NCBI GenBank assembly: GCA_946479055.1
Contig: CAMLEX010000339.1
Coordinates: 1-5,904 of the forward strand
Reading direction: 5' to 3'
DNA length: 5,904 nucleotides
From: an uncultured Bacteroidota bacterium
GTDB taxonomy: Bacteria > Bacteroidota > Bacteroidia > Chitinophagales > Chitinophagaceae
Positions 1 through 5,904 of the stretch are shown in pieces. The notes beneath the pieces were generated by a model that was not told where the DNA came from, searched no databases, and saw only the letters and a list, made by a program, of their open reading frames with translations. A program made the translations under genes and the position numbers. The stretch's first letter is position 1. Every line of letters begins with the position of its first letter.

Positions 1-778
1 TCAAAATTTTATTGTTGTTGTTAAAGGTAGCGCCGGCAGCTATTTCAACATTTCCTCCAAAAACAAGAGTTGTGGCTCCTCCTGCGTTTGGAAGTGTTTT
101 TGCACCACCTCCGGATAAAACAAGGTGGTGATAGTTGGTTGCAAATATAGTTTGCGCAGTACCACCATTATATTCTACTGTTGAACCCGTGTTGCTAGTT
201 AAATTATCGATGGAGCCCGGTCCTGACACATCAATTGCACCACCAATCCTTAAAATACCATCTACAACCAGGTTATATACCGTTGGATTATTCCCATTTC
301 CACCATTGATTGCCTGTGTTTCTATAGTCAACCCTGAACCTATAGCAAAAGTTGCAGAATTACCATTGGTACCATTAATAGTTAACGTTGTTACAGTGAT
401 AGCACCTGGGCCAGCTACCGTTGCTGTCTGATTAGTCAGATTAGTGGTTGCAAGATCTGGGGCGGTTACCGGCGGATCTACAGAGAGTGTGTTACCAGCA
501 GCTACCGTAATGGGAGCAGTTAGAGTTAATGCACCTGCGCCCGTAATATTTGATTCACCTGCATTAGCCGTGGTCAGAGAACTGAATGTTTTGGCAACAT
601 TCATTTCTAATGTTCCTCCTGCATTAATGATAATTGCTGTATTTGCAGGAATATCATCTGCCAAAATAGTTTGCCCATTATTGATTGTTGTTTGGGCAAA
701 AATTGTGGCTGTAAAAAGTAATCCTGTAATCATCAGGGTTACTTTAAAAAGCCTTGAATTGAGTAAAAATTTTTCCAT
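1..778 (-). CDS. Secreted beta-rich surface protein, N-terminal part (3' end outside window)
   Basis: The frame is open from an ATG at 778 to the window edge, giving 259 residues with no stop. The N-terminus is a clear Sec signal peptide: MEKFLLNSRLFK, a hydrophobic core at about residues 13-26, and a likely cleavage after IFA at residue 28, before QTT. The mature part is rich in G, N, T, A, I and V, with short alternating hydrophobic stretches and no cysteine, as in beta-helix or beta-sandwich adhesin passengers. Around residues 199-258 it has a pattern common in Bacteroidota T9SS cargo: STVEYNGG, QTI, YHHLVLSGGGAKTL, then GGNVEIAAGATF. By analogy with its neighbour it probably ends in a T9SS sorting domain beyond position 1, but this is not visible. 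The start is supported by the signal peptide and by a leader resembling that of the gene starting at 3917. The ligand or enzymatic role is unknown; I see no catalytic motif. Confidence 0.85.
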   Translation of the reverse strand, partial: MEKFLLNSRLFKVTLMITGLLFTATIFAQTTINNGQTILADDIPANTAIIINAGGTLEMNVAKTFSSLTTANAGESNITGAGALTLTAPITVAAGNTLSVDPPVTAPDLATTNLTNQTATVAGPGAITVTTLTINGTNGNSATFAIGSGLTIETQAINGGNGNNPTVYNLVVDGILRIGGAIDVSGPGSIDNLTSNTGSTVEYNGGTAQTIFATNYHHLVLSGGGAKTLPNAGGATTLVFGGNVEIAAGATFNNNNKIL

Positions 779-843
779 TGTTCAGAGTTTTAAGTTATAG
801 AGAGATGAGAATACACAGTATAGTGGGTATTCAAGGAATGGAT
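779..843 (-). promoter_or_regulatory. Start-proximal leader shared with the gene at 3917
   Basis: Read on the plus strand outward from the start codon, this leader and the one at 3918-3984 share CATTG, then GAGTTTTA, then TATAGAGA (one single-base indel), and AAGGA(A)ATGGAT. The last motif begins 55 nt from the start codon here and 56 nt in the other leader. There is no GGAGG-type ribosome binding site. The stretch just before the ATG is A-rich on the coding strand, as is common in Bacteroidota, where translation often does not rely on Shine-Dalgarno pairing. Confidence 0.55.
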
Positions 844-1024
844 GCCTGGGCTTTAAAAAGGAATTGAATAAAAAGTCAACAGCGACAATGGTAATAAAGG
901 ATATAAGATCTCAATCAACTTCAAACCAGAAGTCGGCGATTATTAGACCTTTTGTGAAGGATTTTGGGGGTACGGATTTCAGAAGAAGGTTGGATGTTTG
1001 TTTACTGCTTTTTTGCAGATTACT

Positions 1025-1057
1025 CACAAATCTATATACCCATTTTGGATTTTGCAA
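1025..1057 (-). promoter_or_regulatory. Bacteroidota-type promoter candidate for the gene at 778
   Basis: On the minus strand, TAGATTTG (1034-1027) matches the Bacteroidota -7 consensus TAnnTTTG exactly. A TTG (1057-1055) lies 20 bp upstream, at a suitable distance for the -33 element. The element and its upstream flank recur in front of the gene at 3917: CACAAATCTAT plus CATTTTGGAT on the plus strand, with spacers of 5 and 2 nt. Transcription from here would give an untranslated leader of roughly 240 nt. The motif match is direct; promoter activity is inferred. Confidence 0.55.
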
Positions 1058-1132
1058 GTATTTTTCCCAAAATATTTTTTCATAAATCAGTATAAGTACG
1101 AGGAAAAAGACTTCAATAGTTGATATTCAATA

Positions 1133-1164
1133 AAAGCCCGGCACAAATTAATGGGCCGGGCTTT
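1133..1164 (-). terminator. Rho-independent terminator after the 909-residue gene
   Basis: AAAGCCCGGC (1133-1142) pairs perfectly with GCCGGGCTTT (1155-1164), a 10-bp GC-rich stem around a 12-nt loop. On the minus strand the stem begins 24 nt after the TAA stop and runs into TTTTATT, a short U tract. It should separate transcription of this gene from the next surface-protein gene, so the two are probably not one operon. The plus-strand side is also T-rich, so it could act in both directions, although no plus-strand gene needs it. Confidence 0.85.
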
Positions 1165-1187
1165 CTCTATTTTATTGTCAGCAAGAC

Positions 1188-3917
1188 TTATTGAACGATG
1201 AAGGTTTTGGTTTCACGATAATCATTACCCGTTACTACCATATTATAAACGCCGGGCTTAACAGATGACGGCATTCTCAATGTTTGAGTCATTATATTAC
1301 CCTGGTTAATGATCGTTTGTTTAAATACATCCTGGCCGGAGACATTAATTATACGCAGGCTATATTGACCAGGTTTAATATTTGATAAACTAATGGTAAG
1401 CTGGATACCACTCACCGGGTTAGGATATAATCGCAAACCCTGAGTGATATTGCTCAGATTAACACTTAACACTATGCTGTAAACAATTTTACCAGTTGTT
1501 TCCTTTGCTTTTATCCGATAAAAATTTGTACCTGCATTAGGATTGCCATCGAATGCAGAATAATCAACCTGGTCATTCTGATTGCTGATGGGTAATTGCT
1601 GGCCGATTGCAGTAAAATCAATCCCATTGGCAGAACGCTCTATTGTATATTCAGCAACATCTTTTTCTGTCAGGTTACTCCATTCTATTTGTACGCCATT
1701 ATTTTTTTCGTAAGCTTTTACATTCGCAAATATTACAGGCAATGGATTTGCCGCAGAACTACTGGCAAGCGCAAAGGGACTAAAAGTGGTTGGATTATCA
1801 CTTGAAGTAACTGTACCTGCTGCATTATTTCCCGTGCTGCCAGACCGGCCTTCATCTACCCATATTCCACCTACTAAATGAGCAACCCTTAACGTTGATG
1901 GATCAGTAACGTAAGCACCGCCACAGCTGCTATTGGCTTCCCAGGAAAGTACAACATTAGCGGAAATACCTGCCGCTCCTGCTGTTTTAGCCAGATCCCA
2001 ATATTCACAGCCACTGACCCGTGTAAGGGTTGGTTCCAGTGTTCCTGTTGGAGAAGGTTCCCTGAAAAATTCTGCAAGAAATGTTGCACTACCGGAAGGA
2101 GTGGTAATCCCAATATTACGAAATCCGGCTCCTGACTTACCCACCGGGAATGTAAAAGCTACCGCACCCGTTTTGGCCAATGGACCATCCACAAAAGATG
2201 TAGCGATAGCCGGTGTGGTACTTCCTGTAGCACCTACGGTAGGAAGATTAGTTGTTGTTGTTGTCAGCAAACCAGATGTAAGAGTCAAAGTTCCTGAAAC
2301 GGTCATTGGCATATCAAGTATAACATTACCACCCGTATTATTTATTATTAAATCCCTGATGGTATTCGGAGTTGTTGTTACAAATACACCGGTTGAGGCA
2401 CCCTGGAACTCATAATCGGCCCCACTGTTTAAACTTGCAGTAAGATTATTTGCTGTATTAATAGATCCTTCTACTCCGTTTGCATTTGCAGTGATCAATT
2501 TACCATTAGCTAAAAGATTAAATTGTGCAAATGCAGTACCGGGGGGATCAACATCCGGCTCAATTTGTGAGGCAATTACAAAAGTTGAGGCGTCCAGCGC
2601 ACCACCTGAATTAACAGTTAGTTTACCGATCCAGTTTGGTTCAAAGTCACGGCTGATGCTAAGTCCGGAATTCAATTTTAGAGTGCTGCCATTAGCTACA
2701 ACAAAGTTGGCATAGGTAATATTTGTTGGTGTAGTCGCATTAAAGGTTTGCAATCCTGCCTTATTAAAAGTAATAAGCCCATTGGGAATCTCAGGATCTC
2801 CTGTTGTAGTACGAACGGTTCCGCCGGTTTGTGAAAAATTGCCTTTGATGGTCATGCTTCCCTTTTGTCCGGGAGGTCCAATATTCTCATCACCACTTGT
2901 AAAATCTACATCCCCTCCGCTCTGTAGAAAGTTACCCAACAAGTTCATCGTCACCGTACCTGAATTACCATTAGTAATTTCATGGGCAAACACAAGATTC
3001 CCCCCCTCATGATTATAATCCCCTGCTATATTTATTACTGCTACGCCATTGCCTCCATTTAAGAATTCAACATTCGTTGTTGTTGCGGCAGGTTCTTGCT
3101 GGATAATTAAATCACCACCAATATTCAATGTATAATTAGTATTACTGGTAAAAATTAATAGCCATGGACTGCTATTTCCGCTGGTTTTAACAATTGTCAA
3201 ATCGCCAGTTACATTTTGTAAGCTGCCATTTAAATTTACGTCTTCTATCTGGCTATTATTCCATTCAAAATTCCCAAAAGATTGAGATAAGCCGGAGGGT
3301 ACCGCATCGATAACACCAATGATATCAGAATTGGAACCTGCATTCCAGGTTGCAGTGGGTATTGCCCCACCATTACGGGCATGGATATATGTACCGGCAT
3401 TTTGAAAAACGAGATTCGCTGCAGCCGCACTCGTTACAATCCCGGAATTTTGAATTATACCTGTTGCTATTACTGTAGAAATTCCATTTGTTGTGTAAGT
3501 ATCACCATCGTTAATGTTTAGCTGGCCGGCAATAGAACCTCCGGCACTCGCAGAAAGCGTAATATTTATTTCATTTCCCAAAGTGAGAACTGAGCCTGCA
3601 GCTATTGCGAAATCATTTGCTGCGACAGCATTGGTAATTGTCAAAGTATTGTTTCCGCCGGCATTTGGTTTTGACAATGTAAGGTTGGTACCATCAGTAA
3701 CTATTAAACCAGCAAGTGACAAACCCGGAACATTTGAAATAGCCATTGTAGAACCTACATCAAATTGCACAATATCGGTGGCGACGGGAACTGCATCACC
3801 ACTCCAATTCGTAGCAGTTGTCCAACTTCCGCCTGTAGCAGGACCATCCCAGGTTTTTTGTGTCCATGCTGTAACCGCAGTCATCAATATGACTAAAAGA
3901 AAGTAAACTTTTTTCAT
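1188..3917 (-). CDS. Large secreted adhesin-like protein with T9SS type A sorting domain
   Basis: This complete 909-residue protein starts with a signal peptide (MKKVYFLLVILMTAVTA, cleavage near residues 17-20). Residues 21-80 carry a WDG...SW.TATNWSGD.VP..TDIVQFD module, typical of autotransporter-like and Bacteroidota surface proteins. Residues ~169-245 (GTYIHARNGGAIPTATW...SFGNFEWNN) match a module I recognise as recurring in T9SS cargo. Degenerate GD/GN..GG repeats follow to ~395. Residues ~540-720 contain GTLTLTSG, SFVDGPL, FTFPVGK, CEYWDL and FSPFAL, also a recurring arrangement. Residues ~726-820 (LPVIFANVKA, IEWSNLTEKDV, YTIERSANGIDF) form an Fn3-like linker domain. Residues ~828-909 (LYPNPVSG, GQYSLRI, KPGVYNMVV, TKTFIVQ) are a Por_Secre_tail sorting domain. 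By family knowledge, such proteins cross the outer membrane through T9SS, lose this tail, and are anchored or released. No catalytic motif is seen, so adhesion or a structural role is inference. The gene has its own promoter candidate and terminator. Confidence 0.93.
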   Translation of the reverse strand: MKKVYFLLVILMTAVTAWTQKTWDGPATGGSWTTATNWSGDAVPVATDIVQFDVGSTMAISNVPGLSLAGLIVTDGTNLTLSKPNAGGNNTLTITNAVAANDFAIAAGSVLTLGNEINITLSASAGGSIAGQLNINDGDTYTTNGISTVIATGIIQNSGIVTSAAAANLVFQNAGTYIHARNGGAIPTATWNAGSNSDIIGVIDAVPSGLSQSFGNFEWNNSQIEDVNLNGSLQNVTGDLTIVKTSGNSSPWLLIFTSNTNYTLNIGGDLIIQQEPAATTTNVEFLNGGNGVAVINIAGDYNHEGGNLVFAHEITNGNSGTVTMNLLGNFLQSGGDVDFTSGDENIGPPGQKGSMTIKGNFSQTGGTVRTTTGDPEIPNGLITFNKAGLQTFNATTPTNITYANFVVANGSTLKLNSGLSISRDFEPNWIGKLTVNSGGALDASTFVIASQIEPDVDPPGTAFAQFNLLANGKLITANANGVEGSINTANNLTASLNSGADYEFQGASTGVFVTTTPNTIRDLIINNTGGNVILDMPMTVSGTLTLTSGLLTTTTTNLPTVGATGSTTPAIATSFVDGPLAKTGAVAFTFPVGKSGAGFRNIGITTPSGSATFLAEFFREPSPTGTLEPTLTRVSGCEYWDLAKTAGAAGISANVVLSWEANSSCGGAYVTDPSTLRVAHLVGGIWVDEGRSGSTGNNAAGTVTSSDNPTTFSPFALASSSAANPLPVIFANVKAYEKNNGVQIEWSNLTEKDVAEYTIERSANGIDFTAIGQQLPISNQNDQVDYSAFDGNPNAGTNFYRIKAKETTGKIVYSIVLSVNLSNITQGLRLYPNPVSGIQLTISLSNIKPGQYSLRIINVSGQDVFKQTIINQGNIMTQTLRMPSSVKPGVYNMVVTGNDYRETKTFIVQ
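2733..3215 (-). repeat. Degenerate tandem repeats in the 909-residue surface protein
   Basis: Residues ~235-395 hold a series of related units of about 25-35 residues, each opening with a strand and a GD/GN turn: NVTGDLTIV, LNIGGDLIIQQ, INIAGDYNHEGGNLVF, MNLLGNFLQSGGDVDF and MTIKGNFSQTGGTV, followed by a last weaker LITFNKAGLQTF. Conserved positions are an alternating hydrophobic strand, G-D/N-aromatic or leucine, and GG before the next strand. The similarity is at protein level; the DNA copies have diverged. Such spacing suits a right-handed beta-helix or stacked beta-strand fold (inference). Confidence 0.6.
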
Positions 3918-3984
3918 TGCGCTGAGTTTTAGTTTTATAGAGAAAAAGAATGTACTAACCCATCAATAAATAAAGGAAATGGAT
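3918..3984 (-). promoter_or_regulatory. Start-proximal leader shared with the gene at 778
   Basis: This is the counterpart of the leader at 779-843. Next to the ATG it has CATTG, GAGTTTTA, TATAGAGA and AAGGAAATGGAT (plus-strand reading) in the same order and nearly the same spacing. Weaker resemblance continues to about 100 nt from the start codon (851-880 against 3991-4020). No Shine-Dalgarno sequence is present. Confidence 0.55.
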
Positions 3985-4154
3985 AGATCCGATTTGGAAG
4001 GATTGGATAGAAGGTATTGTACTATGTAATGTTATAGAAGGATACGAAAAGCATTATTATCCTTTTAATTCATAAGGAGAATACTTATTTCTCTCTTAGA
4101 AAGAAGATGGTGTGGAAGATGGCTTTGATCCTGCGGCTAATTATAACCACAGGA

Positions 4155-4177
4155 CACAAATCTATTGCATTTTGGAT
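4155..4177 (-). promoter_or_regulatory. Bacteroidota-type promoter candidate for the 909-residue protein gene
   Basis: TAGATTTG at 4164-4157 on the minus strand matches the TAnnTTTG -7 consensus exactly and lies 239 nt upstream of the ATG. Its flanks match those of the block at 1025-1050: 11 identical bases (CACAAATCTAT), then 10 identical bases (CATTTTGGAT). Unlike that copy, I see no TTG at the proper -33 distance, so this promoter may be weaker or depend on an activator bound to the conserved upstream half. Function is inferred from conservation and consensus only. Confidence 0.5.
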
Positions 4178-4228
4178 AATGCTGGTAGTTTAGTGCAAAA
4201 ATTAATGCGTTTCAGGAACTATATGCAT

Positions 4229-5904
4229 CTAAATAAAATCAGCTGTATGGCTTTCTTTTACACTCTTTATCCCGGCTGGTTTACCAGCATATACAAGGTT
4301 ACCTCCACCGTCGCCAGCTTCTGGTCCAAGGTCTATCAGCCAGTCCGCACTTTTGATCACATCCATATTGTGTTCAATAACGATAATGGAATGCCCTTGT
4401 TCTATTAAGGCCTGAAAAGAAGTTAACAGCTTTTGAATATCATGAAAATGGAGACCTGTAGTTGGTTCATCAAAAATAAAAAGGACTTTATTATTACTCT
4501 TTCCTTTTCCCAAAAAAGAAGCGAGTTTTACCCGTTGCGCCTCACCACCGGACAATGTATCCGATGACTGTCCCAACTTTACATAACCCAGCCCCACATC
4601 ACTTAATGGTTGAATAGCTTTAGCAATAGCCACAGCTTCCCTTTCTCCCACGCAGAAAAATTCTATGGCTTCATCTACTCCCATTTCCAACACATCATAA
4701 ATACTTTTATCCTTGTATTTGATGTCAAGCACTTCTTCTTTGAATCTTTTTCCTCCGCAGGATTCGCAGGTAAGATGCACATCAGCCAGGAACTGCATTT
4801 CCACTACCTGTTCACCTTCTCCCTTACAGGTATCACATCTGCCTCCATCTACATTAAATGAAAAATGTTTGGGTTGAAAACCCCGCATCTTACTTAGCGG
4901 TTGTCTGGCATAGAGCTCCCTTATTTCATCATACGCTTTAATATAAGTGACAGGATTGCTGCGGGATGATTTACCAATAGGATTCTGGTCTATCATTTCT
5001 ATTTGTGCAATACTGTCTGTATCACCCGTAATAGCTTTATGAAAACCGATCTTGTCACCAAATTCGCCTTTGATCTTTCGTAAAGCAGGGTAAAGAATTT
5101 GTTTGATCAGCGTTGTCTTTCCGCTGCCACTCACACCGCTGACAACACAAAGAACATTAAGCGGAAATTCAACCGTAATATTCTTCAGATTATGTTGCCG
5201 GGCTCCTTCTACTTTAATTGAACGGTTCCATTTTCTTACCGATTCAGGAGGTTCAATTTTTAATGTCCCATTCAGGTATTTTCCTGTAAGGCTTTGTGCA
5301 TTATAAATTATATCATCATAATTACCTTCGGCTATTACTTCTCCACCAAGGTGAGACGCCAGCGGGCCCATATCAATAATATGATCTGCTTCCCGCATCA
5401 TCATTTCATCATGTTCTACTACTACTACCGTATTACCCAGGTCACGCAACTCTTTCAATACTCTTATCAGGTTGGTAGTATCTCTTGAATGTAATCCGAT
5501 AGAAGGTTCATCCAGTATATATAAAGAATCAGTTAAGTTGCTGCCAAGACTTCGTGTCAGTTGTATACGCTGACTTTCGCCACCACTTAAGCTATTGGCA
5601 AGACGGTTCAACGTTAAATAACCGAGACCTACATCTAATAACGTTTTCAGCCTGTGATGGATTTCAAGCAATATCCGCTTACCTACTTGTTTATCATGAT
5701 CGCTTAGTTTTTTTTCCATCTCCCTAAACCAAACGTTCAGATCCTTTACAGGCAACTCTCCTAACTGCCCGATATGCTTGCCGCCAACTTTTACATACAA
5801 TGCTTCTTTGCGTAAGCGATAACCTTTACATTCAGGACAAAGTGCTCTGCCACGATAACGGCTTAGTAAGACACGATACTGTACTTTGTATAAGTTTTGT
5901 TCAA
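4229..5904 (-). CDS. uvrA: Excinuclease ABC subunit UvrA, C-terminal ~60% (5' end outside window)
   Basis: UvrA is the ABC-type ATPase that, as a dimer with UvrB, scans DNA for bulky lesions in nucleotide excision repair in the cytoplasm. The frame runs open from the window edge to TAG at 4229, giving 557 visible residues (full-length family members are about 940). In visible numbering: a CPECKGYRL Cys pair at ~23-26; ABC signature LSGGESQR at ~105; Walker B YILDEPSIGLH at ~128; VVVEHDE near 162; second Walker A GVSGSGKTT at 256-264; zinc finger C356-x2-C359-x19-C379-x2-C382; second signature LSGGEAQR at ~450; second Walker B FIFDEPTTGLH at ~475; IEHN near 509. All C-terminal ATPase elements are intact. 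Threonine in GKTT, where many UvrA have GKST, is usual in Bacteroidota as I recall. The first Walker A and UvrB-binding domain are outside, so UvrA1 versus UvrA2 cannot be settled directly, though the sequence resembles standard Bacteroidota UvrA. A TTG at 5800 is an internal leucine, not a start. Confidence 0.97.
   Translation of the reverse strand, partial: EQNLYKVQYRVLLSRYRGRALCPECKGYRLRKEALYVKVGGKHIGQLGELPVKDLNVWFREMEKKLSDHDKQVGKRILLEIHHRLKTLLDVGLGYLTLNRLANSLSGGESQRIQLTRSLGSNLTDSLYILDEPSIGLHSRDTTNLIRVLKELRDLGNTVVVVEHDEMMMREADHIIDMGPLASHLGGEVIAEGNYDDIIYNAQSLTGKYLNGTLKIEPPESVRKWNRSIKVEGARQHNLKNITVEFPLNVLCVVSGVSGSGKTTLIKQILYPALRKIKGEFGDKIGFHKAITGDTDSIAQIEMIDQNPIGKSSRSNPVTYIKAYDEIRELYARQPLSKMRGFQPKHFSFNVDGGRCDTCKGEGEQVVEMQFLADVHLTCESCGGKRFKEEVLDIKYKDKSIYDVLEMGVDEAIEFFCVGEREAVAIAKAIQPLSDVGLGYVKLGQSSDTLSGGEAQRVKLASFLGKGKSNNKVLFIFDEPTTGLHFHDIQKLLTSFQALIEQGHSIIVIEHNMDVIKSADWLIDLGPEAGDGGGNLVYAGKPAGIKSVKESHTADFI

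Larger units (their letters stand above)
779..1187. other. Intergenic region: terminator, promoter-like block and long leader
   Basis: This 409-bp stretch holds no convincing gene. From the high-coordinate side it contains the terminator of the upstream gene (1133-1164), an AT-rich stretch, a promoter-like block (1025-1057), and a leader of about 240 nt running to the ATG at 778. The first ~100 nt upstream of that ATG resembles the leader of the gene starting at 3917. The only sizeable open frame here (864-1085, plus strand) has no signal, domain or coding character. Confidence 0.7.
3918..4228. other. Intergenic region between uvrA and the surface-protein gene
   Basis: This 311-bp gap holds no convincing gene. 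It contains the promoter-like block at 4155-4177 and the leader of the 909-residue protein. I see no strong hairpin-plus-T-run terminator for uvrA between its stop at 4229 and the promoter block about 65 nt downstream, so read-through is possible. Confidence 0.65.

Noticed and set aside
135..800. Two plus-strand open frames of 98 and 118 codons at the window start
   Set aside because: They are antisense to a continuous minus-strand frame with a signal peptide and T9SS-cargo-like repeats, which explains the region much better.
1005..1018. Small inverted repeat CTGC-T6-GCAG just downstream of the promoter candidate
   Set aside because: The stem is only 4 bp, the flanking bases do not pair, and it is not found in the matching position of the second leader.
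864..1085. Plus-strand open frame of 73 codons in the intergenic gap
   Set aside because: It overlaps the leader and promoter-like block of the minus-strand gene, has no recognisable domain or export signal, and has no upstream initiation features. It is most likely chance.
1933..2415. Plus-strand open frame of 160 codons antisense to the large surface protein
   Set aside because: Its V/P/A/S-rich composition is what results from reading G/T/N-rich coding DNA on the opposite strand. The minus-strand frame is supported by the signal peptide, modules and sorting domain.
5798..5800. TTG as a start codon for UvrA at 5800
   Set aside because: The frame continues to the window edge with family-typical sequence (YRVLLSRYRG, CPECKGYRL), so this TTG is an internal leucine.
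1..5904. A defence, mobile-element or other undescribed multi-gene system
   Set aside because: The window shows a housekeeping repair gene and two secreted surface proteins. I see no transposase, integrase, nuclease, toxin-antitoxin pair, direct-repeat array or structured RNA gene.

Overview
The window looks like chromosomal DNA of a Bacteroidota bacterium, most likely a Chitinophagia/Chitinophagaceae-type soil or freshwater organism (the family level is inference). Three things point there: a large secreted protein ending in a type IX secretion (T9SS) type A sorting domain, start codons preceded by A-rich leaders without a Shine-Dalgarno sequence, and TAnnTTTG-type promoter motifs. All recognisable genes are on the minus strand; I found no credible plus-strand gene.

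Layout, in order of minus-strand transcription. (1) 5904-4229: the C-terminal ~557 residues of UvrA, the damage-recognition ATPase of nucleotide excision repair; its N-terminus lies outside the window. (2) 4228-3918: a 311-bp gap with no gene, holding a promoter-like block and the leader of the next gene. (3) 3917-1188: a complete 909-residue secreted, beta-strand-rich, adhesin-like protein with a signal peptide, an NWSG-type N-terminal module, a series of degenerate glycine-rich repeats, an Fn3-like module and a T9SS C-terminal domain. (4) 1187-779: a 409-bp gap with a rho-independent terminator, then a second promoter-like block and leader. (5) 778-1: the N-terminal 259 residues of a second secreted protein of the same general style, running off the window.

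The repair gene and the surface proteins have no evident functional link. The two surface-protein genes do look like a related pair: both are preceded, at nearly the same distance from the start codon (about 240-250 nt), by the same promoter-like block, and their leaders resemble each other near the start codon. This suggests shared transcription control and a duplicated expression cassette placed in front of different passenger sequences. That is the most interesting observation here. I see no CRISPR array, RNA gene, insertion sequence or defence system.
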